Origin: Cordylochernes scorpioides
Taxonomy: Eukaryota > Arthropoda > Arachnida > Pseudoscorpiones > Chernetidae
NCBI GenBank assembly: GCA_030710605.1
Contig: CP092872.1
Span: 3,828,562 to 3,892,561 of the forward strand
Reading direction: 5' to 3'
Length of the DNA: 64,000 bases
The notes under the pieces are model-generated. The model made no database searches, had not been told where the DNA came from, and worked only from the letters and a program-made list of their open reading frames with translations. Positions 1 through 11,507 of the stretch are shown in pieces (the stretch's first letter is position 1; every line of letters begins with the position of its first letter). The position numbers and the translations under genes were made by a program.

Positions 1-1594
1 CTGTGCTGCCTGGAGTATAGGAGCTCCATCTATTATTTCTTCCTGTGGCGTATCTGTATAAGACCCTGGAGTCTGTTGTTGGGTTCTGTGCTGCCTGGAG
101 TATAGGAGCTCCATCTATTATTTCTTCCTGTGGCGTATCTGTATAAGACCCTGGAGTCTGTTGTTGGGATCTGTGCTGCCTGGAGTATAGGAGCTCCATC
201 TATGATTTCTTCCTGTGGTGAATCTGTATAAGACCCTGGAGTCTGTTGTTGGGTTCTGTGCTGCCTGGAGTATAGGAGCTCCATCTATTATTTCTTCCTG
301 TGGTGAAACTGTGTATGACCCTGGAGGCTGTTTTTGGGTTCTGTGCTGCCTGGAATATAGAATCTCTATCTATGCTTCCTTCCTGTGGTGAATCTGTATA
401 AGACCCTGGAGGCTGTTGTTGGGTTCTGTGCTGCCTGGAGTATAGGAGCTCCATCTATGCTTTCTTATGTGGTGAATCTGTATAAGACCCTGGAGTCTGT
501 TGTTGGGATCTGTGCTGCCTGGAGTATAGGAGCTCCATCTATTATTTCTTCCTGTGGTGAAAATGTATAAGACCCTGGAGTCTGTTGTTGGGATCTGTGC
601 TGCCTGGAATATAGGAGCTCCATCTATTATTTCTTCCTGTGGTGAAACTGTGTATGACCCTGGAGTCTGTTGTTGGGATCTGTGCTGCCTGGAGTATAGG
701 AGCTCCATCTATTATTTCTTCCTGTGGTGAAACTGTGTATGACCCTGGAGGTTGTTGTTGGGTTCTGTGCTGCCTGGAATATAGGAGCTCCATCTATTAT
801 TTCTTCCTGTGGTGAATCTGTATAAGACCCTGGAGACTGTTGTTGGGATCTGTGCTGCCTGGAATATAGGAGCTCCATCTATTATTTCTTCCTGTGGTGA
901 AACTGTGTATGACCCTGGAGTCTGTTGTTGGGATCTGTGCTGCCTGGGGTATAGGAGCTCCATCTATTATTTCTTCCTGTGGTGAAACTGTGTATGACCC
1001 TGGAGGCTGTTGTTGGGTTCTGTGCTGCCTGGAGTATAGAATCTCTATCTATGCTTCCTTCCTGTGGTGAATCTGTATAAGACCCTGTAGGCTGTAGTTG
1101 GGATCTGTGCTGCCTGGAGTATAGGAGCTCCATCTATTATTTCTTCCTGTGGCGTATCTGTATAAGACCCTGGAGTCTGTTGTTGGGTTCTGTGCTGCCT
1201 GGAGTATAGGAGCTCCATCTATTATTTCTTCCTGTGGCGTATCTGTATAAGACCCTGGAGTCTGTTGTTGGGATCTGTGCTGCCTGGAGTATAGGAGCTC
1301 CATCTATGATTTCTTCCTGTGGTGAATCTGTATAAGACCCTGGAGTCTGTTGTTGGGTTCTGTGCTGCCTGGAGTATAGGAGCTCCATCTATTATTTCTT
1401 CCTGTGGCGTATCTGTATAAGACCCTGGAGTCTGTTGTTGGGATCTGTGCTGCCTGGAGTATAGGAGCTCCATCTATGATTTCTTCCTGTGGTGAATCTG
1501 TATAAGACCCTGGAGTCTGTTGTTGGGTTCTGTGCTGCCTGGAGTATAGGAGCTCCATCTATTATTTGTTCCTGTGGTGAATCTGTATAAGACC
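1..1594. repeat. 85-bp satellite array, left edge outside window
   Basis: About 18.7 tandem copies of an 85-bp unit beginning ctgtgctgcctggagtat. Copies differ mainly at a few sites (gtatctg, gaatctg or gaaactg in the middle; attattt or atgattt). Because 85 is not a multiple of 3, the frame rotates every unit, so the many 83-112 codon minus-strand ORFs are by-products. A block near 33-284 recurs almost unchanged at 1137-1388, about 13 units away, suggesting a higher-order duplication. The array stops at gtataagacc, followed by unique AT-rich DNA with a (gt)n run near 1613. Confidence 0.95.
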
Positions 1595-1787
1595 GGTGGT
1601 CTTAATGAAGCTTTGTGTGTGTTTGTGTGTGTATATAGAAAGCAATGGCTTTAACACACGTTAATAATTCTTAAATTAAATTTATTTAACTCTGGACGTG
1701 TTATCCTCAGTATTAAAACAACATCTACGTAGAGGAAGAAAGGGTTTTAATTACAAGAATAAACCTTGAATTAGGATTTGAAATTAG

Positions 1788-2317
1788 ACTCATGGACAAA
1801 ACTTAAGGAAGTTGTACATTTCAGCATGTATATCGGGATTGAGATAATAACTCTGAAAGATATTATAGTGACCTTTATTGAAGACACACGAGATAACCAA
1901 TATACACTCATGGACAAAACTTGAGGAAGTTGTACTTTTTAGCATGTATATCGGGATTGAGACAATAACTCTGAAAGATATTATAGTGACCTTTATTGAA
2001 GACACACGAGATAACCAATATACACTCATGGACAAAACTTAAGGAAGTTCTACCTTTTAGCATGTATATCGGGATTCAGACAATAACTCTGAAAGATATT
2101 ACAGTGACCTTTATTAAGGATACACGAGATAACCAATATACACTCATGGACAAAACTTAAAGAAGTTGTACATTTCAGCATGTATATCGGGATTTAGACA
2201 ATAACTCTGATAGATATTACAGTGACATTTATTGAAGAAACACGAGATAACCAATATACACTCATGGACAAAACTTAAAGAAGTTGTACATTTCAGCATG
2301 TATATCAGGATTCAGAG
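1788..2317 (+). repeat. 118-bp Tc1-end satellite, array A
   Basis: About 4.5 tandem copies of a 118-bp unit beginning cactcatggacaaaactta and ending cacgagataaccaatata. The same unit forms the larger arrays at 7775-8653 (opposite strand) and 9048-10811 and occurs once inside short elements at 16085 and 63456. The unit start matches the terminal inverted repeat of those elements. The array ends mid-unit where a LINE-like remnant begins. Confidence 0.93.
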
Positions 2318-2318
2318 C

Positions 2319-2545
2319 TGATAAAGTTTATAAAACAATTGCCGTTTGCTGGACATGTGATGCGCGGATCAGCAGGAGAGACATTGCTGACAGTGTTGGA
2401 GGGAAAGCTCCGGGGGAAGAGATCGAGGGGAAGGAGACGACAGGGATACACAAACGATCTAAAACAATGGACTGGACGACACGAGGAGATGGCGGAGGGA
2501 TATATGGAGAGACCATTTGGCCCACCATCAGTGGAGAAAGGCATT
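2319..2545 (+). pseudogene. LINE reverse-transcriptase ORF, C-terminal remnant
   Basis: The plus frame through 2339 reads ...KQLPFAGHVMRG, then LEGKLRGKRSRGRRRQGY and LKQWTG. I recognise this from memory as the region after the reverse transcriptase domain in many non-LTR retrotransposons (GHV-R, then GK-GKR-RGRR, then W). Only about 60 residues remain, with no RT catalytic core and no start. After a probable frameshift the next frame reads WRRDIWRDHLAHHQ, which fits the usual tail of such ORFs and is the sequence that becomes the 55-bp satellite downstream. The clade is not certain. Confidence 0.7.
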
Positions 2546-5500
2546 GAAGGAGGGAGATATGGAGAGAACATGTGGCCCACTCTCAGTAGAGGAAGGCATT
2601 GAAGGAGTAGATATGGAGAAACCATGTGGCCCACCCTCAGTAGAGGAAGGCATTGAAGGAGGGAGATATGGAGAGACCATGTTGCCCACCCTCAGTAGAA
2701 GAAGGCACTGAAGGAGGGAGATATGGAGAGACCATGTGGCCCACCCTCAGTAGAGGAAGACATTGAAGGAGAGAGATATGGAGAGACCATGTGGCTCACC
2801 CTCAGTAGAGGAAGGCATTGAAGGAGAGAGATATGGAGAGACCATGTGGCCCACCCTCAGTAGAGGAAGGCATTGAAGGAGAGAGATATGGAGAGACCAT
2901 GTGGCCCACCCTCAGTAGAGGAAGGCACTGAAGGAGGGAGATATGGAGAGACCATGTGGCCCACCCTTAGTAGAGGAAGACATTTAAGGAGGGAGATATG
3001 GAGAGACCATGTGGCCCACCCTCAGTAGAGGAAGGCACTGAAGGAGGGAGATATGGAGAGACCATGTGGCCCACTCTCAGTAGAGGAAGGCATTGAAGGA
3101 GGGAGATATGGAAAAACCATGTGGCCCACCCTCAGTAGAGGAAGGCATTGAAGGAGGGGGATATGGAGAGACCATGTTGCCCACCCTCAGTAGAAGAAGG
3201 CACTGAGGAGGGAGATATGGCGAGACCATGTGGCCCACCCTCAGTAGAGGAAGATATTGAAGGAGGGAGATATGGAGAGACCATTTGGCCCACCCTCAGT
3301 AGAGGAAAGCATTTAAGGAGGGAGATATGGAGAGACCATGTAGCCCACCCTCAGTAGAAGAAGGCACTGAAGGTGGGAGATATGGAGAGAGCATCTGGCC
3401 CACCCTCAGTAGAGGAAGACATTGAAGGAGAGAGATATGGAGAGACCATGTGGCCCACCCTCAGTAGAGGAAGATATTGAAGGAGGGAGATATGGAGAGA
3501 CCATGTGGCCCACCCTCAGTAGAGGAAGACATTGAAGGAGGGAGATATGGAGAGACCATTTGGCCCACCCTCAGTAGAGGAAGGCACTGAAGGAGGGAGA
3601 TATGGAGAGACCATGTGGCCCACCCTCAGTAGAGGAAGACATTTAAGGAGGGAGATATGGAGAGACCATGTGGCCCACCCTCAGTAGAGGAAGGCATTGA
3701 AGGAGGGAGATATGGAGAAACCATGTGGCCCACCCTCAGTAGAGGAAGGCATTGAAGGAGGGAGATAAGGAGAGACCATTTGGCCCACCCTCAGGAGAAG
3801 AAGACATTGAAGGAGGGAGATATGGCGAGACCATTTGGCCCACCCTCAGTAGAGGAAGATATTGAAGGAGGTAGATATGGAGAGACCATGTGGCCCACCC
3901 TCAGTAGAGGAAGACATTGAAGGAGAGAGATATGGAGAGACCATGTGGCCCACCCTCAGTAGAGGAAGGCACTGAAGGAGGTAGATATGGAGAGACCATG
4001 TGGCTCACCCTCAGTAGAGGAAGGCACTGAAGGAGGGAGATATGGAGAGACCATGTGGCCCACCCTCAGTAGAGGAAGGCACTGAAGGAGGGAGATATGG
4101 AGAGAATATGTGGCCCACCCTTAGTAGAGGAAGACATTTAAGGAGGGAGATATGGAGAGACCATGTGGCCCACCCTCAGTAGAGGAAGGCACTGAAGGAG
4201 GGAGATATGGAGAGACCATGTGGCCCACTCTCAGTAGAGGAAGGCATTGAAGGAGGGAGATATGGAAAAACCATGTGGCCCACCCTCAGTAGAGGAAGGC
4301 ATTGAAGGAGGGAGATATGGAGAGACCATTTGGCCCACCCTCAGTAGAGGAAGGCACTGAAGGAGGGAGATATGGAGAGACCATGTGGCCCACCCTCAGT
4401 AGAGGAAGACATTTAAGGAGGGAGATATGGAGAGACCATTTGGCCCACCATCAGTGGAGAAAGGCATTGAAGGAGGGAGATATGGAGAGAACATGTGGCC
4501 CACTCTCAGTAGAGGAAGGCATTGAAGGAGGGAGATATGGAGAAACCATGTGGCCCACCCTCAGTAGAGGAAGGCATTGAAGGAGGGAGATATGGAGAGA
4601 CCATGTTGCCCACCCTCAGTAGAAGAAGGCACTGAAGGAGGGAGATATGGAGAGACCATGTGGCCCACCCTCAGTAGAGGAAGACATTGAAGGAGAGAGA
4701 TATGGAGAGACCATGTGGCTCACCCTCAGTAGAGGAAGGCATTGAAGGAGGGAGATATGGAGAGACCATGTGGCCCACCCTCAGTAGAGGAAGGCACTGA
4801 AGGAGGGAGATATGGAGAGACCATGTGGCCCACCCTTAGTAGAGGAAGACATTTAAGGAGGGAGATATGGAGAGACCATGTGGCCCACCCTCAGTAGAGG
4901 AAGGCACTGAAGGAGGGAGATATGGAGAGACCATGTGGCCCACTCTCAGTAGAGGAAGGCATTGAAGGAGGGAGATATGGAAAAACCATGTGGCCCACCC
5001 TCAGTAGAGGAAGGCATTGAAGGAGGGAGATATGGAGAGACCATGTTGCCCACCCTCAGTAGAAGAAGGCACTGAGGAGGGAGATATGGCGAGACCATGT
5101 GGCCCACCCTCAGTAGAGGAAGATATTGAAGGAGGGAGATATGGAGAGACCATTTGGCCCACCCTCAGTAGAGGAAAGCATTTAAGGAGGGAGATATGGA
5201 GAGACCATGTAGCCCACCCTCAGTAGAAGAAGGCACTGAAGGTGGGAGATATGGAGAGAGCATCTGGCCCACCCTCAGTAGAGGAAGACATTGAAGGAGA
5301 GAGATATGGAGAGACCATGTGGCCCACCCTCAGTAGAGGAAGATATTGAAGGAGGGAGATACGGAGAGACCATGTGGCCCACCCTCAGTAGAGGAAGACA
5401 TTGAAGGAGGGAGATATGGAGAGACCATTTGGCCCACCCTCAGTAGAGGAAGGCACTGAAGGAGGGAGATATGGAGAGACCATGTGGCCCACCCTCAGTA

Positions 5501-6566
5501 GAGGAAGACATTTAAGGAGGGAGATATGGAGAGACCATGTGGCCCACCCTCAGTAGAGGAAGGCATTGAAGGAGGGAGATATGGAGAAACCATGTGGCCC
5601 ACCCTCAGTAGAGGAAGGCATTGAAGGAGGGAGATAAGGAGAGACCATTTGGCCCACCCTCAGGAGAGGAAGACATTGAAGGAGGGAGATATGGCGAGAC
5701 CATTTGGCCCACCCTCAGTAGAGGAAGATATTGAAGGAGGGAGATATGGAGAGACCATTTGGCCCACCCTCAGTAGAGGAAAGCATTTAAGGAGGGAGAT
5801 ATGGAGAGACCATGTAGCCCACCCTCAGTAGAAGAAGGCACTGAAGGAGGGAGATATGGAGAGAGCATCTGGCCCACCCTCAGTAGAGGAAGACATTGAA
5901 GGAGAGAGATATGGAGAGACCATGTGGCCCACCCTCAGTAGAGGAAGACATTTAAGGAGGGAGATATGGAGAGACCATGTGGCCCACCCTCAGTAGAGGA
6001 AGGCATTGAAGGAGGGAGATATGGAGAAACCATGTGGCCCACCCTCAGTAGAGGAAGGCACTGGAGGAGGAAGATATGGAGAGACCATGTGGCCCACCCT
6101 CAGGAGAGGAAGATATTGAAGGAGGGAGATATGGCGAGACCATGTGGCCCACCCTCAGTAGAGGAAGATATTGAAGGAGGGAGATATGGAGAGACCATTT
6201 GGCCCACCCTCAGTAGAGGAAAGCATTTAAGGAGGGAGATATGGAGAGACCATGTAGCCCACCCTCAGTAGAAGAAGGCACTGAAGGAGGGGGATATGGA
6301 GAGAGCATCTGGCCCACCCTCAGTAGAGGAAGACATTGAAGGAGAGAGATATGGAGAGACCATGTGGCCCACCCTCAGTAGAGGAAGATATTGAAGGAGG
6401 GAGATATGGAGAGACCATGTGGCCCACCCTCAGTAGAGGAAGACATTGAAGGAGGGAGATATGGAGAGACCATTTGGCCCACCCTCAGTAGAGGAAGGCA
6501 TTGAAGGAGGGAGATATGGAGAGACCATGTGGCCCACCCTCAGTAGAGGAAGGCATTGAAGGAGGA
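2500..6566. repeat. 55-bp satellite array, about 74 units
   Basis: Tandem 55-bp unit of the type ggagatatggagagaccatg followed by tggcccaccctcagtagagg. The first unit runs on from the LINE remnant at 2319-2545, so the satellite seems to derive from a LINE ORF 3' end. A block near 2517-4300 reappears near 4440-6240; two identical 69-codon ORFs lie at 3148 and 5017, 1869 bp apart (about 34 units), indicating a large higher-order duplication. The short ORFs here are repeat by-products. Confidence 0.96.
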
Positions 6567-6628
6567 GTGGTACAAATAAATTAGCTTATATGAAATTAGA
6601 TTTAGATCTCAAAAATGTTTTATTCTAT

Positions 6629-6675
6629 ACTAGACGAATGGCCCGGGCAACGCCCGGGTTTTACCCGAGTGCGAA
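6629..6675 (+). repeat. Short interspersed motif (actag...cccgggcaacgcccggg), copy 1
   Basis: A CG-rich palindromic core (cccgggcaacgcccggg) follows actagacgaatgg and is followed by ttttacccgagtg. Related copies occur at 22286-22326, 33054-33098 and 62818-62868, all on the same strand and all starting near actag. This looks like a conserved end of an interspersed element. I cannot name the family. Confidence 0.6.
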
Positions 6676-6690
6676 TGTATTTTAAAAACG

Positions 6691-7255
6691 TTGTCTTGGG
6701 TGGTCGCTATAGACAGGGTGGTCTGTATAGACAGGTGTATGTATCACACAGCTGATAACAGGGTTGTCTAGAGTGGCCGCTATAGACAGGTGTATGTATC
6801 ACACTGCTGATAACAGGGTTGCCTAAGGTGACCGCTATAGACAGGGTGGTCTGTATAGACAGGTGAATGTAACACACTGATGATAACAGGGTTGCCTAAA
6901 GTGACCGCTATAGACAGGGTGGACTGTATAGACAGGTGGATGTATCACACAGCTGATAACAGGGTTGTCTAGAGTGGCCGCTATAGACAGGTGTATGTAT
7001 CACACAGCTGATAACAGGGTTATCTAGAATGGCCGCTATATACAGGGTGGTCTGTAAAGACAGGTGGATGTATCACACAGCTGATAACAGGGTTGTCTAG
7101 AGTGGTCGCTATAGGCAGGGTGGTCAGTGGTCGCTATAGACAGGGTGGTCTGTATAGACAGGTGGATATAACACACTGCTGATAACAGGGTTGTCTAGAA
7201 TGTCCGCTATAGACAGGTGTATGTATCACACAGCTGATAACAGGGTTGTCTAGAG
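6691..7255. repeat. Tandem repeat, 55- and 74-bp unit variants
   Basis: Eight or so units built from gggttgtctagagtggc, cgctatagacagg and atgtatcacacagctgataa. Long units carry an extra gtggtctgtatagacagg segment; short ones lack it. No coding potential is seen. Confidence 0.88.
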
Positions 7256-7774
7256 GGGGGCAGGGAGGACACGTGTTCGCCGGCAGCCAATGGGCGCGCA
7301 TTCTATCCGTGAGCTTCAGACAGAATAAGGCAATTATATATATAGATATGCTCGGGTAAAAAATTCACTCGCAGATAACTCAGTAATTGGCTGGGTCATT
7401 CGCCCAGTGGAAAATAATTTAATGATTTTCGCTCGACAGAATAAACAAACGTAATTTAAATCAGACGTACGATTTGTAAGCCACAGCGTAACAGAATCGT
7501 TTTTTTTTTAAATAATGCGACACTCTCTCTCTGATAGCTGAGGTTTTGTCAGAAGTATTTTAGATGATGTTTTCTTGAACCATTTGAAGATATGAAGAAG
7601 AAAAAGAAAGTTAAACAAGGTTTAGACACCATAAATTATTTCGGTATAATTGATGTGTTGTTTGAATAGATGATTTATTTTTGACTCTCTTATTTCTCCT
7701 ATTTTTTCGAATTATATGTATATAAAGTCGTTTTTATTGTCTAGGGGCAGAGATATACATGCTAATAATAGGCA
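7256..7774. other. Unique spacer, no gene seen
   Basis: Short GC-rich stretch (cacgtgttcgccggcagcc) followed by AT-rich DNA. No coding ORF or RNA gene recognised. Confidence 0.5.
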
Positions 7775-8653
7775 CCCGATATACATGCTGAAAGGTACAA
7801 CTTCCTTAAGTTTTGTCCATGAGTGTATATTAGTTATCTCGTGTGTCTTCAATAAAGGTCACTGTAATATCTTTCAGAGTTATTGTCTGAATCCCGATAT
7901 ACATGCTAAAAGGTACAACTTCCTTAAGTTTTGTCCATGAGTGTATATTGGTTATCTCGTGTGTCTTCAATAAAGGTCACTGTAATATCTTTCAGAGTTA
8001 TTGTCTGAATCCCGATATACATGCTAAAAGGTACAACTTCCTTAAGTTTTGTCCATGAGTGTATATTGGTTATCTCGTGTGTCTTCAATAAAGGTCACTG
8101 TAATATCTTTCAGAGTTATTGTCTGAATCCCAATATACATGCTGAAAGGTACAACTTCCTCAAGTTTGTCCATGAGTGTATATTAGTTATCTCGTGTGTC
8201 TTCAATAAAGGTCACTGTAATATCTTTCAGAGTTATTGTCTGAATCCCGATATACATGCTAAAAGGTACAACTTCCTTAAGTTTTGTCCATGAGTGTATA
8301 TTGGTTATCTCGTGTGTCTTCAATAAAGGTCACTGTAATATCTTTCAGAGTTATTGTCTGAATCCCAATATACATGCTAAGAGGTACAACTTCCTTAAGT
8401 TTTGTCCATGAGTGTATATTTGTTATCTCGTATGTCTTCAATAAAGGTCACTGTAATATCTTTCAGAGGTATTGTCTGGATCCCGATATACATGCTAAAA
8501 TGTTCAACTTTCTTAAGTTTTGTCCATGAGTGTATATTGGTTATCTCGTGTGTCTTCAATAAAGGTCACTGTAATATCTTTCAGAGTTATTGTCTCAATC
8601 CCGATATACATGCTAATAGGTACAACTTTCTTAAGTTTTGTCCATGAGTGTAT
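7775..8653 (-). repeat. 118-bp Tc1-end satellite, array B (inverted)
   Basis: About 7.5 copies of the 118-bp unit in reverse orientation relative to arrays A and C, ending with gttttgtccatgagtgta at 8653. Apparent 74-90 codon ORFs that repeat the same peptide are by-products of the array. Confidence 0.95.
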
Positions 8654-9047
8654 TTACAATAAAATTAAAGTGATGGGTGTAATAATATATAAACACTCCT
8701 TTATCTTTTTCTCCAAGAAAAAGTTTCCCCCGGCCCTATTTTAAATCGAAAAAGAAACATGCATTAGGCAAATTGCGCTGGTTAAAAATTAACACACCGT
8801 TCATGAATCATTTGCCTTTATGAAAAAAAAAAACAATTTATGTTTGGGGTATAGAGGCGATATTTGGGTCTTTTTTTTTTGTCAAATTTTAAGTTTTTGG
8901 CGACTAATTTTTTTTTTCTTAAAACGATTTGTCAAAGAGCTTTTTTTAAGTTATTGGAAAATATTTAATCTTTCTGGGTATATTTTATCAATCTCTTTAA
9001 TAACCTTTTTTGGATGTTCTTTTACCTGTATGGAACATGTCGTGTGA
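8654..9047. other. Spacer between opposed 118-bp arrays
   Basis: About 390 bp of AT-rich DNA with poly-A and poly-T runs. It separates array B (reverse) from array C (forward), so the whole forms a very long inverted repeat with this as its loop. No gene seen. Confidence 0.7.
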
Positions 9048-10811
9048 GATACACTTATTGACAAAACATAAGAAAGTTGTACCTTTTAGCATGTATATCG
9101 GGATTCAGACAATAAATCTGAAAGTTATTACAGGGACCTTTATTGAAGACACACGAGATAACCAATATACACTCATGGACAAAACTTAAGGAAGTTGTAC
9201 CTTTTAACATGTATATCGGGATTCAGACAATAACTCTGAAAGTTATAACAGTGAAATTTATTGAAGACACACGAGCTAACCAATATACACTCATGGACAA
9301 AACTTAAGGAAGTCGTACCTTTTAACATGTATATCGGGGTTCAGACAATAACTCTGAGAGATATTACAGTGACATTTATTGAAGACACACGAGATAACCA
9401 ATATACACTCATGGACAAAACTTAAGGAAGTTGTACCTTTTACCATGTATATCGGGATTCAGACAATAACTCTGAGAGATATTACAGTGACATTTATTGA
9501 AGACACACGAGATAACCAATATACACTCAATGGACAAAACCTAAGGAAGTTGTACCTTTTACCATGTATATCGGTACAATAACTCTGAAATATATTACAG
9601 TGACCTTTATTGAAGACATACGAGATAACCAATATACACTCATAGACAAAACTTAAGTAACTTGTACCTTTTAGCATGTATATCGGGATTCAGACAATAA
9701 CTCTGAAAGATATTACAGTGACCTTTATTGAAGACACACGAGATAACCAATATACACTCATAGACAAAACTTAAGTAACTTGTACCTTTTAGCATGTATA
9801 TCGGGATTCAAACAATAACTCTGAAAGATATTACAGTGACCTTTATTGAAGACACACGGAATAACCAATATACACTCATAGACAAAACTTAAGTAACATG
9901 TACCTTTTAGCATGTATATCGGGATTGAGACAATAACTCTGAAAGATATTACAGTGACCTTTATTGAAGACACACGAGATATTCAATATACACTCATGGA
10001 CAAAACTTAAGTAACTTGTACCTTTTAGCATGTATATCGGGATTGAGACAATAACTCTGAAAGATATTACAGTGACCTTTATTGAAGACACACGAGATAA
10101 CCAATATACACTCATAGACAAAACTTAAGTAACTTGTACCTTTTAGCATGTATATCGGGATTCAGACAATAACTCTGAAAGATATTACAGTGACCTTTAT
10201 TGAAGACACACGAGATAACCAATATACACTCATGGACAAAACTTAAGTAACTTGTACCTTTTAGCATGTATATCGGGATTGAGACAATAACTCTGAAAGA
10301 TATTACAGTGACCTTTATTGAAGACACACGAGATAACCAATATACACTTATGGACAAAACTTAAGTAACTTGTACCTTTCAGCATGTATATCGGGATTGA
10401 GACAATAACTCTGAAAGATATTACAGTGACCTTTATTGAAGACACACGAGATAACCAATATACACTCATAGACAAAACTTAAGTTACTTGTACCTTTTAG
10501 CATGTATATCGGGATTGAGACAATAAATCTGAAAGATATTACAGTGACCTTTATTGAAGACACACGAGATAACCAATATACACTCATGGACAAAACTTAA
10601 GTAACTTGTACCTTTTAGCATGTATATCGGGATTCAAACAATAACTCTGAAAGATATTACAGTGACCTTTATTGAAGACACACGAGATAACCAATATACA
10701 CTCATAAACAAAACTTAAGTAACTTGTACCTTTTAGCATGTATATCGTGATTGAGACAATAACTCTGAAAGATATTACAGTGACCTTTATTGAAGACACA
10801 CGAGATAACCA
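9048..10811 (+). repeat. 118-bp Tc1-end satellite, array C, about 15 units
   Basis: Forward 118-bp units, mostly well conserved. The last unit runs directly into aagtgtgaacaaaattgtct and the transposase remnant. That junction sequence also follows the single unit in the short elements at 16085-16282 and 63456-63647, so the array sits where a Tc1-like element's terminal region should be. Confidence 0.95.
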
Positions 10812-11232
10812 AGTGTGAACAAAATTGTCTCTGTCTTCTTTAAAAAAGCAAATGACCAGTGACATCAAAATAATGCACCGTATCATTGTGACCTACCTCT
10901 CCACGATGGCACCAAACACGGAAGCGGTTATCATGGTACTGAAAACAGTACCTGGATTCGTCTAAAAAAACGAGATCAAGGCTCCTATGTCCAGGTTTGT
11001 CGTTGATCATACCATTGAAGTCGCTCCATGGTCGTCGAGGTGACAGTCCATGGTGACGCAAACCTCACCGAACTGTCGTGCAGACATTATTTGACTTGCA
11101 AACAGCCCCATTTCTCGACACACTCAGAGCTCCTGACGTGGCTGTACGATCTTTTAAAGCCATGCGGGTCCTCTCGTATGTTAATGATAGCCGACCGCTG
11201 AAACCAATCCAGTATGTCCAGTCAGACCGCTT
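10812..11232 (-). pseudogene. Tc1/mariner-type transposase, broken fragment
   Basis: Minus-strand translation gives a helix-turn-helix part upstream (ALKDRTATSGALS, then HHGLSPRRPWSDF) and then LVFLDESRYCFQYHDNRFR and VWCHRGE. The DES triad matches the region around the second catalytic Asp of Tc1-type DDE transposases, and the R-VW-HRGE stretch is typical of that family. A stop or frame break lies near 11060, and the first catalytic Asp region and the C-terminus are absent, so the gene is dead. The downstream side (lower coordinates) is array C, which carries this element type's terminal repeat. On the other side it joins an unrelated interspersed repeat at about 11226. Confidence 0.82.
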
Positions 11233-11360
11233 TTTAGAACTCTAATACTGTATTGGACGATTCTGCTTATATATGCTACACTGAAGGATGGAATCTTTTA
11301 ATGGTATTATAGAAAACTATGGACATAAGCTGATTATCCGAGCTCTCCCACTATTTTTCA
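11226..11360 (+). repeat. Interspersed repeat Y, distal segment
   Basis: The stretch cagaccgctttttagaac to the catagtttt-type region near 11345 matches the distal parts of the repeats at 32078-32346 and 48100-48375 (shared words tctaatactgtattgga and actatggacataagc). It is fused here to the transposase fragment. About 150 bp of unique AT-rich DNA follow. Confidence 0.65.
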
Positions 11361-11507
11361 TTACAATAAAAGAACAGTAGAAGTTAGTATTTTTAAAAAA
11401 TATTTTTTCGTGCTTAATTGTTTTATTTCTTATAGAATCATTTTCTATAATCTTCTCTTTGTTATAAAATCTATAATTTTATATAATCTTGTTTAATAAA
11501 GATGTAT

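Noticed and set aside
33..1558. Many 83-112 codon minus-strand ORFs
   Set aside because: By-products of the 85-bp satellite; the same peptide recurs with the period.
2284..2634. Overlapping ORFs on both strands at the array edge as genes
   Set aside because: One frame is a LINE remnant running into satellite; the others are shadows.
1..6566. CRISPR-like arrays
   Set aside because: The repeats are contiguous without unique spacers and the DNA is eukaryotic.
10840..11061. Functional Tc1 transposase
   Set aside because: Only parts of the helix-turn-helix and second-Asp regions remain, with a stop between them and no first-Asp region or C-terminus.
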